This document shows positions 34,947 to 49,100 of a stretch of 64,000 nucleotides of DNA, in pieces (position 1 is the stretch's first letter; each line of letters starts with the position of its first letter). The stretch is from Henricia sp. BOLD:AAB3569 (taxonomy: Eukaryota > Echinodermata > Asteroidea > Spinulosida > Echinasteridae), in NCBI GenBank assembly GCA_037783545.1, contig JBBELK010000096.1, positions 2,480,001 to 2,544,000 of the forward strand, in the 5' to 3' direction. The position numbers and the translations under genes were made by a program. Below the pieces are notes generated by a model, which was not told the DNA's origin, ran no database searches, and saw nothing but the letters and a program-made list of their open reading frames with translations.

Positions 34947-36983
34947 TAGACTGTTTGGAGCATGCAAAATTTGAAGTTCGTCAAAAAATTTCTTGACTTG
35001 CAAATTTGCCGACGTTTGGAGCACACTTTGACCAAATTCCCGTCCCAAACAAGACTGAGTATGCGCACGAGTGATCAGGAGTACACGGACAGCCACGGTC
35101 TGCAGAACAGGCAGGAAGCCCGAGCCAAGTTTTCCCTAAACTCTGAAATTTCTCGGCCATTTCCCGGCGAAAGTCTGCCAATTGTTCAGGACAAGTGCGG
35201 AATATAGACTGTTTGGAGCATGCACAATTTGAAGTTCGTCGGAAAATGTATTGACTTCCAAATTTGCCGACGTTTGGACCACACTTTGACCAAATTCCCG
35301 TCCCAAACAAGACTGAGCATGCGCACGAGTTAGGAGTACACGGACAGCCACGGTCTGCAGAGCAGGCAGGAAGCCCGAGCCCAGTTTTCCCTAAATTATT
35401 AAATTTCTCGGCCATTTCCCGGCGAAAGTCTGTCAATTTTTCAGGACAAGTGCGGAATATAGACTGTTTGGAGCATGCAAAATTTGAATTTCGTCGGAAA
35501 ATTTCTTGACTTGCAAATTTGCCGACGTTTGGACCACACTTTGACCAAATTCCCGTCCCAAACAAGACTGAGCATGCGCACGAGTCAGGAGTACACGGAC
35601 AGCCACGGTCTGCAGAGCAGGCAGGAAGCCCGTCCGAGCCCAGTTTTCCCGAAAGTCTGTCAATTTTTCGGGACTAGTGCGGAATATAGACTGTTTGGAG
35701 CATGCAAAATGTGAAGTTCGTCGGAAAATTTATTGACTTCCAAATTTGCCGACGTTTGGACGACACTTTGACCAAATTTCCGTCCCAAACAAGACTGAGC
35801 ATGCGCACGAGTGATCAGGAGTACACGGACAGCCACGGTCAGTAGAGCAGGCAGGAAGCCCGAGGCTAGTTTTCCCTAAACTCTGAAATTTCTCGGCCAT
35901 TTCCCGGCGAAAGTCTGTCAATTTTTCAGGACAAGTGCGGAATATAGACTGTTTGGAGCATGCAAAATTTGAAGTTCGTCGAAAAATTTCTTGACTTCCA
36001 AATTTGCCGACGTTTGGACCACACTTTGACCAAATTCCCGTCCCAAACAAGACTGAGCATGCGCACGAGTCAGGAGTACACGGACAGCCACGGTCTGCAG
36101 AGCAGGCCGGAAGCCCGAGCCCAGTTTTCCCTAAACTCTGAAATTTCTCGGCCATTTCCGGGCGAAAGTCTGTCATTTTTTCAGGACAAGTGCGGAATAT
36201 AGACTGTTTGGAGCATGCAAAATTTGAATTTCGTTGGAAAATTTCTTGACTTGCAAATTTGCCGACGTTTGGACCACACTTTGACCAAGTTCCCGTCCCA
36301 AACAAGACTGAGCATGCGCACGAGTCAGGAGTACACGGACAGCCACGGTCTGCAGAGCAGGCAGGAAGCCCGAGCCCAGTTTTCCCTAAACTCTGAAATT
36401 TCTCGGCCATTTCCGGGCGAAAGTCTGTCATTTTTTCAGGACAAGTGCGGAATATAGACTGTTTGGAGCATGCAAAATGTGAAGTTCGTCGAAAAATTTC
36501 TTGACTTCCAAATTTGCCGACGTTTGGACCACACTTTGACCAAATTTCCGTCCCAAACAAGACTGAGCATGCGCACGAGTGATCAGGAGTACACGGACAG
36601 CCACGGTCAGCAGAGCAGGCAGGAAGCCCGAGGCCAGTTTTCCCTAAACTCTGAAATTTCTCGGCCATTTCCCGGCGAAGGTCTGTCAATTTTTCAGGAC
36701 AAGTGCGGAATATAGACTGTTTGGAGCATGCAAAATTTGAAGTTCGTCGAAAAATTTCTTGACTTCCAAATTTGCCGACGTTTGGACCACACTTTGACCA
36801 AATTCCCGTCCCAAACAAGACTGAGCATGCGCACGAGTGATCAGGAGTACACGACAGCCACGGTCAGCAGAGCAGTCAGAAAGCCCGAGGCTAGTTTTCC
36901 CTAAACTCTGAATTTCTCGGCCATTTCCAGGCGAAAGTCTGTCAATTTTTAAGGACAAGTGCGGAATATAGACTGTTTGGAGC
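34947..36983 (+). repeat. HOR domain E, part right of the LINE
   Basis: The satellite resumes at TAGACTGTTTGG. The first full monomers repeat the order seen left of the LINE: a TCAAAAAATTTC monomer with GAGTATGCG and GAGCCAAG (34962), an AAATGTATTG monomer with GAGTTAGG and TAAATTATTAAATTT (35220), a GAATTTCG 227-bp monomer ending GGGACTAGTGCGG (35475), and a GGTCAGTAGAGC monomer (35702). It then passes into GCCGGAAGCCC and CATTTTTTCAGG monomers that lead into domain F. Confidence 0.88.
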
Positions 36984-39900
36984 ATGCAAAATTTGAAGTT
37001 CGTCAAAAAATATCTTGACTTGCAAATTTGCCGACGTTTGGAGCACACTTTGACCAAATTCCCGTCCCAAACAAGATTGAGTATGCGCACGAGTGATCAG
37101 GAGTACACGGACAGCCACGGTCTGCAGAACAGGCAGGAAGCCCGAGCCAAGTTTTCCCTAAACTCTGAAATTTATCGGCCATTTCCCGGCGAAAGTCTGC
37201 CAATTTTTCAGGACAAGTGCGGAATATAGACTCTTTGGAGCATGCACAATTTGAAGTTCGTCGAAAATGTATTGACTTCCAAATTTGCCGACGTTTGGAC
37301 CACACTTTGACCGAATTCCCGTCCCAAACAAGACTGAGCATGCGCACGAGTGATCAGGAGTACACGGACAGCCACGGTCTGCAGAGCAGGCAGGAAGCCC
37401 GAGCCCAGTTTTCCCTAAACTCTGAAATTTCTCGGCCATTTCCGGTCGAAAGTCTGTCATTTTTTCAGGACAAGTGCGGAATATAGACTGTTTGGAGCAT
37501 GCAAAATGTGAAGTTCGTCGGAAAATTTCTTGACTTCCAAATTTGCCGACGTTTGGACCACACTTTGACAAAATTCCCGTCCCAAACAAGACTGAGCATG
37601 CGCACGAGTGATCAGGAGTACACGGACAGCCACGGTCAGCAGAGCAGGCATGAAGCCCGAGGCTAGTTTTCCCTAAACTCTGAAATTTCTCGGCCATTTC
37701 CCGGCGAAAGTCTGTCAATTTTTAAGGACAAGTGCGGAATATAGACTGTTTGGAGCATGCAAAATTTGAAGTTCGTCAAAAAATTTCTTGACTTGCAAAT
37801 TTGCCGACGTTTGGAGCACACTTTGACCAAATTCCCGTCCCAAACAAGATTGAGTATGCGCACGAGTGATCATGAGTACACGGACAGCCACGGTCTGCAG
37901 AACAGGCAGGAAGCCCGAGCCAAGTTTTCCCTAAACTCTGAAATTTATCGGCCATTTCCCGGCGAAAGTCTGCCAATTTTTCAGGACAAGTGCGGAATAT
38001 AGACTGTTTGGAGCATGCACAATTTGAAGTTCGTCGGAAAATGTATTGACTTCCAAATTTGCCGACGTTTGGACCACACTTTGACCAAATTTCCGTCCCA
38101 AACAAGACTGAGCATGCGCACGAGTGATCAGGAGTACACGGACAGCCACGGTCAGTAGAGCAGGCAGGAAGCCCGAGGCTAGTTTTCCCTAAACTCTGAA
38201 ATTTCTCGGCCATTTCCCGGCGAAAGTCTGTCAATTTTTCAGGACAAGTGCGGAATATAGACTGTTTGGAGCATGCAAAATTTGAAGTTCGTCGAAAAAT
38301 TTCTTGACTTCCAAATTTGCCGACGTTTGGACCACACTTTGACCAAATTCCCGTCCCAAACAAGACTGAGCATGCGCACGAGTCAGGAGTACACGGACAG
38401 CCACGGTCTGCAGAGCAGGCCGGAAGCCCGAGCCCAGTTTTCCCTAAACTCTGAAATTTCTCGGCCATTTCGGGCGAAAGTCTGTCATTTTTTCAGGACA
38501 AGTGCGGAATATAGACTGTTTGGAGCATGCAAAATTTGAATTTCGTCGGAAAATTTATTGACTAGCAAATTTGCCGACGTTTGGACCACACTTTGACCAA
38601 GTTCCCGTCCCAAACAAGACTGAGCATGCGCACGAGTCAGGAGTACACGGACAGCCACGGTCTGCAGAGCAGGCAGGAAGCCCGAGCCCAGTTTTCCCTA
38701 AACTCTGAAATTTCTCGGCCATTTCCGGGCGAAAGTCTGTCATTTTTTCAGGACAAGTGCGGAATATAGACTGTTTGGAGCATGCAAAATGTGAAGTTCG
38801 TCGAAAAATTTCTTGACTTCCAAATTTGCCGACGTTTGGACCACACTTTGACCAAATTTCCGTCCCAAACAAGACTGAGCATGCGCACGAGTGATCAGGA
38901 GTACACGGACAGCCACGGTCAGCAGAGCAGGCAGGAAGCCCGAGGCCAGTTTTCCCTAAACTCTGAAATTTCTCGGCCATTTCCCGGCGAAGGTCTGTCA
39001 ATTTTTCAGGACAAGTGCGGAATATAGACTGTTTGGAGCATGCAAAATTTGAAGTTCGTCGAAAAATTTCTTGACTTCCAAATTTGCCGACGTTTGGACC
39101 ACACTTTGACCAAATTCCCGTCCCAAACAAGACTGAGCATGCGCACGAGTGATCAGGAGTACACGGACAGCCACGGTCAGCAGAGCAGGCAGAAAGCCCG
39201 AGGCTAGTTTTCCCTAAACTCTGAAATTTCTCGGCCATTTCCAGGCGAAAGTCTGTCAATTTTTAAGGACAAGTGCGGAATATAGACTGTTTGGAGCATG
39301 CAAAATTTGAAGTTCGTCAAAAAATATCTTGACTTGCAAATTTGCCGACGTTTGGAGCACACTTTTACCAAATTCCCGTCCCAAACAAGATTGAGTATGC
39401 GCACGAGTGATCAGGAGTACACGGACAGCCACGGTCTGCAGAACAGGCAGGAAGCCCGAGCCAAGTTTTCCCTAAACTCTGAAATTTATCGGCCATTTCC
39501 GGCGAAAGTCTGCCAATTTTTCAGGACAAGTGCGGAATATAGACTCTTTGGAGCATGCACAATTTGAAGTTCGTCGGAAAATGTATTGACTTCCAAATTT
39601 GCCGACGTTCGGACCACACTTTGACCGAATTCCCTTCCCAAACAAGACTGAGCATGCGCACGAGTGATCAGGAGTACACGGACAGCCACGGTCTGCAGAG
39701 CAGGCAGGAAGCCCGAGCCCAGTTTTCCCTAAACTCTGAAATTTCTCGGCCATTTCCGGTCGAAAGTCTGTCATTTTTTCAGGACAAGTGCGGAATATAG
39801 ACTGTTTGGAGCATGCAAAATGTGAAGTTCGTCGGAAAATTTCTTGACTTCCAAATTTGCCGACGTTTGGACCACACTTTGACCAAATTCCCGTCCCAAA

Positions 39901-42900
39901 CAAGACTGAGCATGCGCACGAGTCAGGAGTACACGGACAGCCACTGTCTGCAGAGCAGGCAGGAAGACCGAGCCCAGTTTTCCCTAAACTCTGAAATTTC
40001 TCGGCCATTTCCGGGCGAAAGTCTGTCAATTTTTCAGGACAAGTGCGGAATATAGACTGTTTGGAGCATGCAAAATGTGAAGTTCGTCGGAAAATTTCTT
40101 GACTTCCAAATTTGCCGACGTTTGGACCACACTTTGACCAAATTCCCGTCCCAAACAAGACTGAGCATGCGCACGAGTGATCAGGAGTACACGGACAGCC
40201 ACGGTCAGCAGAGCAGGCATGAAGCCCGAGGCTAGTTTTCCCTAAACTCTGAAATTTCTCGGCCATTTCCCGGCGAAAGTCTGTCAATTTTTCAGGACAA
40301 GTGCGGAATATAGACTGTTTGGAGCATGCAAAATTTGAATTTCGTCGGAAAATTTCTTGACTTGCAAATTTGCCGACGTTTGGACAACACTTTGACCAAA
40401 TTCCCGTCCCAAACAAGACTGAGCATGCGCACGAGTCAGGAGTACACGGACAGCCACGGTCAGCAGAGCAGGCATGAAGCCCGAGGCTAGTTTTCCCTAA
40501 ACTCTGAAATTTCTCGGCCATTTCCCGGCGAAAGTCTGTCAATTTTTCAGGACAAGTGCGGAATATAGACTGTTTGGAGCATGCAAAATTTGAAGTTCGT
40601 CGAAAAATTTCTTGACTTGCAAATTTGCCGACGTTTGGAGCACACTTTGACCAAATTCCCGTCCCAAACAAGACTGAGCATTCGCACGAGTCAGGAGTAC
40701 ACGGACAGCCACGGTCTGCAGAACAGGCAGGAAGCCCGAGGCCAGTTTTCCCTAAACTCTGAAATTTCTCGGCCATTTCCCGGCGAAAGTCTGTCAATTG
40801 TTCAGGACAAGTGCGGAATATAGACTGTTTGGAGCATGCAAAATTTGAAGTTCGTCGGAAAATTTCTTGACTTCCAAATTTGCCGCCGTTTGGACCACAC
40901 TTTGACCAAATTCCCGTCCCAAACAAGACTGAGCATGCGCACGAGTGATCAGGAGTACACGGACAGCCACGGTCAGCAGAGCAGGCAGGAAGCCCGAGGC
41001 TAGTTTTCCCTAAACTCTGAAATTTCTCGGCCATTTCCCGGCGAAAGTCTGTCAATTTTTCAGGACAAGTGCGGAATATAGACTGTTTGGAGCATGCAAA
41101 ATTTGAAGTTCGTCGAAAAATTTCTTGACTTCCAAATTTGCCGACGTTTGGACCACACTTTGACCAAATTCCCGTCCCAAACAAGACTGAGCATGCGCAC
41201 GAGTCAGGAGTACACGGACAGCCACGGTCTGCAGAGCAGGCCGGAAGCCCGAGCCCAGTTTTCCCTAAACTCTGAAATTTCTCGGCCATTTCCGGGCGAA
41301 AGTCTGTCATTTTTTCAGGACAAGTGCGGAATATAGACTGTTTGGAGCATGCAAAATTTGAATTTCGTCGGAAAATTTCTTGACTTTCAAATTTGCCGAC
41401 GTTTGGACCACACTTTGACCAAGTTCCCGTCCCAAACAAGACTGAGCATGCGCACGAGTCAGGAGTACACGGACAGCCACGGTCTGCAGAGCAGGCCGGA
41501 AGCCCGAGCCCAGTTTTCCCTAAACTCTGAAATTTCTCGGCCATTTCCGGGCGAAAGTCTGTCATTTTTTCAGGACAAGTGCGGAATATAGACTGTTTGG
41601 AGCATGCAAAATTTGAATTTCGTCGGAAAATTTCTTGACTTTCAAATTTGCCGACGTTTGGACCACACTTTGACCAAGTTCCCGTCCCAAACAAGACTGA
41701 GCATGCGCACGAGTCAGGAGTACACGGACAGCCACGGTCTGCAGAGCAGGCAGGAAGCCCGAGCCCAGTTTTCCCTAAACTCTGAAATTTCTCGGCCATT
41801 TCCGGACGAAAGTCTGTCATTTTTTCAGGACAAGTGCGGAATATAGACTGTTTGGAGCATGCAAAACGTGAAGTTCGTCGAAAAATTTCTTGACTTCCAA
41901 ATTTGCCGACGTTTGGACCACACTTTGACCAAATTTCCGTCCCAAACAAGACTGAGCATGCGCACGAGTGATCAGGAGTACACGGACAGCCACGGTCAGC
42001 AGAGCAGGCAGGAAGCCCGAGGCCAGTTTTCCCTAAACTCTGAAATTTCTCGGCCATTTCCCGGCGAAGGTCTGTCAATTTTTCAGGACAAGTGCGGAAT
42101 ATAGACTGTTTGGAGCATGCAAAATTTGAAGTTTGTCGAAAAATTTCTTGACTTCCAAATTTGCCGACGTTTGGACCACACTTTGACCAAATTCCCGTCC
42201 CAAACAAGACTGAGCATGCGCACGAGTGATCAGGAGTACACGGACAGCCACGGTCAGCAGAGCAGGCAGGAAGCCCGAGGCCAGTTTTCCCTAAACTCTG
42301 AAATTTCTCGGCCATTTCCCGGCGAAGGTCTGTCAATTTTCAGGACAAGTGCGGAATATAGACTGTTTGGAGCATGCAAAATTTGAAGTTCGTCGAAAAA
42401 TTTCTTGACTTCCAAATTTGCCGACGTTTGGACCACACTTTGACCAAATTCCCGTCCCAAACAAGACTGAGCATGCGCACGAGTGATCAGGAGTACACGG
42501 ACAGCCACGGTCAGCAGAGCAGTCAGAAAGCCCGAGGCTAGTTTTCCCTAAACTCTTAAATTTCTCGGCCATTTCCAGGCGAAAGTCTGTCAATTTTTAA
42601 GGACAAGTGCGGAATATAGACTGTTTGGAGCATGCAAAATTTGAAGTTCGTCAAAAAATTTCTTGACTTGCAAATTTGCCGACGTTTGGAGCACACTTTG
42701 ACCAAATTCCCGTCCCAAACAAGATTGAGTATGCGCACGAGTGATCATGAGTACACGGACAGCCACGGTCTGCAGAACAGGCAGGAAGCCCGAGCCAAGT
42801 TTTCCCTAAACTCTGAAATTTATCGGCCATTTCCCGGCGAAAGTCTGCCAATTTTTCAGGACAAGTGCGGAATATAGACTGTTTGGAGCATGCACAATTT

Positions 42901-43146
42901 GAAGTTCGTCGGAAAATGTATTGACTTCCAAATTTGCCGACGTTTGGACCACACTTTGACCAATTTCCGTCCCAAACAAGACTGAGCATGCGCACGAGTG
43001 ATCAGGAGTACACGGACAGCCACGGTCAGTAGAGCAGGTAGGAAGCCCGAGGCTAGTTTTCCCTAAACTCTGAAATTTCTCGGCCATTTCCAGGCGAAAG
43101 TCTGTCAATTTTTAAGGACAAGTGCGGAATATAGACTGTTTGGAGC
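36984..43146 (+). repeat. HOR domain F, super-unit F1 (about 6.16 kb, 24 monomers)
   Basis: The unit starts with the TCAAAAAATATCTTG monomer. Its private variants include GATCATGAGTAC (37868), CACTTTTACC (39361), GACGTTCGGACC with ATTCCCTTCCC (39606-39640), ATTTCCGGCGAAAG (39495), CCACTGTCTGC with GAAGACCGAG (39942), GACAACAC (40383) and GCATTCGCAC (40677). The same variants recur in the same order about 6165 bp further on, defining the super-repeat. Confidence 0.88.
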
Positions 43147-46100
43147 ATGCAAAATTTGAAGTTCGTCAAAAAATATCTTGACTTGCAAATTTGCCGACGT
43201 TTGGAGCACACTTTGACCAAATTCCCGTCCCAAACAAGATTGAGTATGCGCACGAGTGATCAGGAGTACACGGACAGCCACGGTCTGCAGAACAGGCAGG
43301 AAGCCCGAGCCAAGTTTTCCCTAAACTCTGAAATTTATCGGCCATTTCCCGGCGAAAGTCTGCCAATTTTTCAGGACAAGTGCGGAATATAGACTCTTTG
43401 GAGCATGCACAATTTGAAGTTCGTCGGAAAATGTATTGACTTCCAAATTTGCCGACGTTTGGACCACACTTTGACCGAATTCCCGTCCCAAACAAGACTG
43501 AGCATGCGCACGAGTGATCAGGAGTACACGGACAGCCACGGTCTGCAGAGCAGGCAGGAAGCCCGAGCCCAGTTTTCCCTAAACTCTGAAATTTCTCGGC
43601 CATTTCCGGTCGAAAGTCTGTCATTTTTTCAGGACAAGTGCGGAATATAGACTGTTTGGAGCATGCAAAATGTGAAGTTCGTCGGAAAATTTCTTGACTT
43701 CCAAATTTGCCGACGTTTGGACCACACTTTGACCAAATTCCCGTCCCAAACAAGACTGAGCATGCGCACGAGTGATCAGGAGTACACGGACAGCCACGGT
43801 CAGCAGAGCAGGCATGAAGCCCGAGGCTAGTTTTCCCTAAACTCTGAAATTTCTCGGCCATTTCCCGGCGAAAGTCTGTCAATTTTTAAGGACAAGTGCG
43901 GAATATAGACTGTTTGGAGCATGCAAAATTTGAAGTTCGTCAAAAAATTTCTTGACTTGCAAATTTGCCGACGTTTGGAGCACACTTTGACCAAATTCCC
44001 GTCCCAAACAAGATTGAGTATGCGCACGAGTGATCATGAGTACACGGACAGCCACGGTCTGCAGAACAGGCAGGAAGCCCGAGCCAAGTTTTCCCTAAAC
44101 TCTGAAATTTATCGGCCATTTCCCGGCGAAAGTCTGCCAATTTTTCAGGACAAGTGCGGAATATAGACTGTTTGGAGCATGCACAATTTGAAGTTCGTCG
44201 GAAAATGTATTGACTTCCAAATTTGCCGACGTTTGGACCACACTTTGACCAAATTTCCGTCCCAAACAAGACTGAGCATGCGCACGAGTGATCAGGAGTA
44301 CACGGACAGCCACGGTCAGTAGAGCAGGCAGGAAGCCCGAGGCTAGTTTTCCCTAAACTCTGAAATTTCTCGGCCATTTCCCGGCGAAAGTCTGTCAATT
44401 TTTCAGGACAAGTGCGGAATATAGACTGTTTGGAGCATGCAAAATTTGAAGTTCGTCGAAAAATTTCTTGACTTCCAAATTTGCCGACGTTTGGACCACA
44501 CTTTGACCAAATTCCCGTCCCAAACAAGACTGAGCATGCGCACGAGTCAGGAGTACACGGACAGCCACGGTCTGCAGAGCAGGCCGGAAGCCCGAGCCCA
44601 GTTTTCCCTAAACTCTGAAATTTCTCGGCCATTTCCGGGCGAAAGTCTGTCATTTTTTTCAGGACAAGTGCGGAATATAGACTGTTTGGAGCATGCAAAA
44701 TTTGAATTTCGTCGGAAAATTTATTGACTTGCAAATTTGCCGACGTTTGGACCACACTTTGACCAAGTTCCCGTCCCAAACAAGACTGAGCATGCGCACG
44801 AGTCAGGAGTACACGGACAGCCACGGTCTGCAGAGCAGGCAGGAAGCCCGAGCCCAGTTTTCCCTAAACTCTGAAATTTCTCGGCCATTTCCGGGCGAAA
44901 GTCTGTCATTTTTTTCAGGACAAGTGCGGAATATAGACTGTTTGGAGCATGCAAAATGTGAAGTTCGTCGAAAAATTTCTTGACTTCCAAATTTGCCGAC
45001 GTTTGGACCACACTTTGACCAAATTTCCGTCCCAAACAAGACTGAGCATGCGCACGAGTGATCAGGAGTACACGGACAGCCACGGTCAGCAGAGCAGGCA
45101 GGAAGCCCGAGGCCAGTTTTCCCTAAACTCTGAAATTTCTCGGCCATTTCCCGGCGAAGGTCTGTCAATTTTTCAGGACAAGTGCGGAATATAGACTGTT
45201 TGGAGCATGCAAAATTTGAAGTTCGTCGAAAAATTTCTTGACTTCCAAATTTGCCGACGTTTGGACCACACTTTGACCAAATTCCCGTCCCAAACAAGAC
45301 TGAGCATGCGCACGAGTGATCAGGAGTACACGGACAGCCACGGTCAGCAGAGCAGGCAGAAAGCCCGAGGCTAGTTTTCCCTAAACTCTGAAATTTCTCG
45401 GCCATTTCCAGGCGAAAGTCTGTCAATTTTTAAGGACAAGTGCGGAATATAGACTGTTTGGAGCATGCAAAATTTGAAGTTCGTCAAAAAATATCTTGAC
45501 TTGCAAATTTGCCGACGTTTGGAGCACACTTTTACAAAATTCCCGTCCCAAACAAGATTGAGTATGCGCACGAGTGATCAGGAGTACACGGACAGCCACG
45601 GTCTGCAGAACAGGCAGGAAGCCCGAGCCAAGTTTTCCCTAAACTCTGAAATTTATCGGCCATTTCCGGCGAAAGTCTGCCAATTTTTCAGGACAAGTGC
45701 GGAATATAGACTCTTTGGAGCATGCACAATTTGAAGTTCGTCGGAAAATGTATTGACTTCCAAATTTGCCGACGTTCGGACCACACTTTGACCGAATTCC
45801 CTTCCCAAACAAGACTGAGCATGCGCACGAGTGATCAGGAGTACACGGACAGCCACGGTCTGCAGAGCAGGCAGGAAGCCCGAGCCCAGTTTTCCCTAAA
45901 CTCTGAAATTTCTCGGCCATTTCCGGTCGAAAGTCTGTCATTTTTTCAGGACAAGTGCGGAATATAGACTGTTTGGAGCATGCAAAATGTGAAGTTCGTC
46001 GGAAAATTTCTTGACTTCCAAATTTGCCGACGTTTGGACCACACTTTGACCAAATTCCCGTCCCAAACAAGACTGAGCATGCGCACGAGTCAGGAGTACA

Positions 46101-49100
46101 CGGACAGCCACTGTCTGCAGAGCAGGCAGGAAGACCGAGCCCAGTTTTCCCTAAACTCTGAAATTTCTCGGCCATTTCCGGGCGAAAGTCTGTCAATTTT
46201 TCAGGACAAGTGCGGAATATAGACTGTTTGGAGCATGCAAAATGTGAAGTTCGTCGGAAAATTTCTTGACTTCCAAATTTGCCGACGTTTGGACCACACT
46301 TTGACCAAATTCCCGTCCCAAACAAGACTGAGCATGCGCACGAGTGATCAGGAGTACACGGACAGCCACGGTCAGCAGAGCAGGCATGAAGCCCGAGGCT
46401 AGTTTTCCCTAAACTCTGAAATTTCTCGGCCATTTCCCGGCGAAAGTCTGTCAATTTTTCAGGACAAGTGCGGAATATAGACTGTTTGGAGCATGCAAAA
46501 TTTGAATTTCGTCGGAAAATTTCTTGACTTGCAAATTTGCCGACGTTTGGACAACACTTTGACCAAATTCCCGTCCCAAACAAGACTGAGCATGCGCACG
46601 AGTCAGGAGTACACGGACAGCCACGGTCAGCAGAGCAGGCATGAAGCCCGAGGCTAGTTTTCCCTAAACTCTGAAATTTCTCGGCCATTTCCCGGCGAAA
46701 GTCTGTCAATTTTTCAGGACAAGTGCGGAATATAGACTGTTTGGAGCATGCAAAATTTGAAGTTCGTCGAAAAAATTTCTTGACTTGCAAATTTGCCGAC
46801 GTTTGGAGCACACTTTGACCAAATTCCCGTCCCAAACAAGACTGAGCATTCGCACGAGTCAGGAGTACACGGACAGCCACGGTCTGCAGAACAGGCAGGA
46901 AGCCCGAGGCCAGTTTTCCCTAAACTCTGAAATTTCTCGGCCATTTCCCGGCGAAAGTCTGTCAATTGTTCAGGACAAGTGCGGAATATAGACTGTTTGG
47001 AGCATGCAAAATTTGAAGTTCGTCGGAAAATTTCTTGACTTCCAAATTTGCCGCCGTTTGGACCACACTTTGACCAAATTCCCGTCCCAAACAAGACTGA
47101 GCATGCGCACGAGTGATCAGGAGTACACGGACAGCCACGGTCAGCAGAGCAGGCAGGAAGCCCGAGGCTAGTTTTCCCTAAACTCTGAAATTTCTCGGCC
47201 ATTTCCCGGCGAAAGTCTGTCAATTTTTCAGGACAAGTGCGGAATATAGACTGTTTGGAGCATGCAAAATTTGAAGTTCGTCGAAAAATTTCTTGACTTC
47301 CAAATTTGCCGACGTTGGACCACACTTTGACCAAATTCCCGTCCCAAACAAGACTGAGCATGCGCACGAGTCAGGAGTACACGGACAGCCACGGTCTGCA
47401 GAGCAGGCCGGAAGCCCGAGCCCAGTTTTCCCTAAACTCTGAAATTTCTCGGCCATTTCCGGGCGAAAGTCTGTCATTTTTTCAGGACAAGTGCGGAATA
47501 TAGACTGTTTGGAGCATGCAAAATTTGAATTTCGTCGGAAAATTTCTTGACTTTCAAATTTGCCGACGTTTGGACCACACTTTGACCAAGTTCCCGTCCC
47601 AAACAAGACTGAGCATGCGCACGAGTCAGGAGTACACGGACAGCCACGGTCTGCAGAGCAGGCAGGAAGCCCGAGCCCAGTTTTCCCTAAACTCTGAAAT
47701 TTCTCGGCCATTTCCGGACGAAAGTCTGTCATTTTTTCAGGACAAGTGCGGAATATAGACTGTTTGGAGCATGCAAAACGTGAAGTTCGTCGAAAAATTT
47801 CTTGACTTCCAAATTTGCCGACGTTTGGACCACACTTTGACCAAATTCCCGTCCCAAACAAGACTGAGCATGCGCACGAGTGATCAGGAGTACACGGACA
47901 GCCACGGTCTGCAGAGCAGGCAGGAAGCCCGAGCCCAGTTTTCCCTAAACTCTGAAATTTCTCGGCCATTTCCCGGCGAAAGTCTGTCAATTTTTCAGGA
48001 CAAGTGCGGAATATAGACTGTTTGGAGCATGCAAAATTTGAAGTTAGTCGGAACATTTCTTGACTTCCAAATTTGCCGCCGTTTGGACCACACTTTGACC
48101 AAATTCCCGTCCCAAACAAGACTGAGCATGCGCACGAGTCAGGAGTACACGGACAGCCACGGTCTGCAGAGCAGGCAGGAAGCCCGAGCCCAGTTTTCCC
48201 TAAACTCTGAAATTTCTCGGCCATTTCCGGTCGAAAGTCTGTCATTTTTTCAGGACTCGTGCGGAATATAGACTGTTTGGAGCATGCAAAATGTGAAGTT
48301 CGTCGGAAAATTTCTTGACTTCCAAATTTGCCGACGTTTGGACCACACTTTGACCAAATTCCCGTCCCAAACAAGACTGAGCATGCGCACGAGTCAGGAG
48401 TACACGGACAGTCACTGTCTACAGAGCAGGCAGGAAGACCGAGCCCAGTTTTCCCTAAACTCTGAAATTTCTCGGCCATTTCCGGGCGAAAGTCTGTCAA
48501 TTTTTCAGGACAAGTGCGGAATATAGACTGTTTGGAGCATGCAAAATGTGAAGTTCGTCGGAAAATTTCTTGACTTCCAAATTTGCCGACGTTTGGACCA
48601 CACTTTGACCAAATTCCCGTCCCAAACAAGACTGAGCATGCGCACGAGTGATCAGGAGTACACGGACAGCCACGGTCAGCAGAGCAGGCATGAAGCCCGA
48701 GGCTAGTTTTCCCTAAACTCTGAAATTTCTCGGCCATTTCCAGGCGAAAGTCTGTCAATTTTTCAGGACAAGTGCGGAATATAGACTGTTTGGAGCATGC
48801 AAAATTTGAAGTTCGTCGGAAAATTTCTTGACTTGCAAATTTGCCGACGTTTGGACCACACTTTGACCAAATTCCCGTTCCAAACAAGACTGAGCATGCG
48901 CACAAGTGAGGAGTACACGGACAGCCACGGTCTGCAGAGCAGGCAGGAAACCTGTCCGAGCCCATTTTTCCCGAAAGTCTGTCAATTTTTCAGGACAAGT
49001 GCGGAATATAGACTGTTTGGAGCATGCAAAATTTGAAGTTCGTCGAAAAATTTCTTGACTTGCAAATTTGCCGACGTTTGGAGCACACTTTGACCAAATT

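Noticed and set aside
34089-35096. A 335-residue protein joining satellite and endonuclease sequence
   Set aside because: Residues 1-50 are satellite translation read into the truncated LINE, so the join is accidental.
39472-42336. A 954-codon cysteine-rich repeat protein on the minus strand, and similar long frames elsewhere
   Set aside because: The frame is open only because monomers are multiples of three. Elsewhere the same satellite breaks it with 245- and 227-bp monomers, TAAGG stops and one-base indels, and nothing marks a promoter, intron or terminus.
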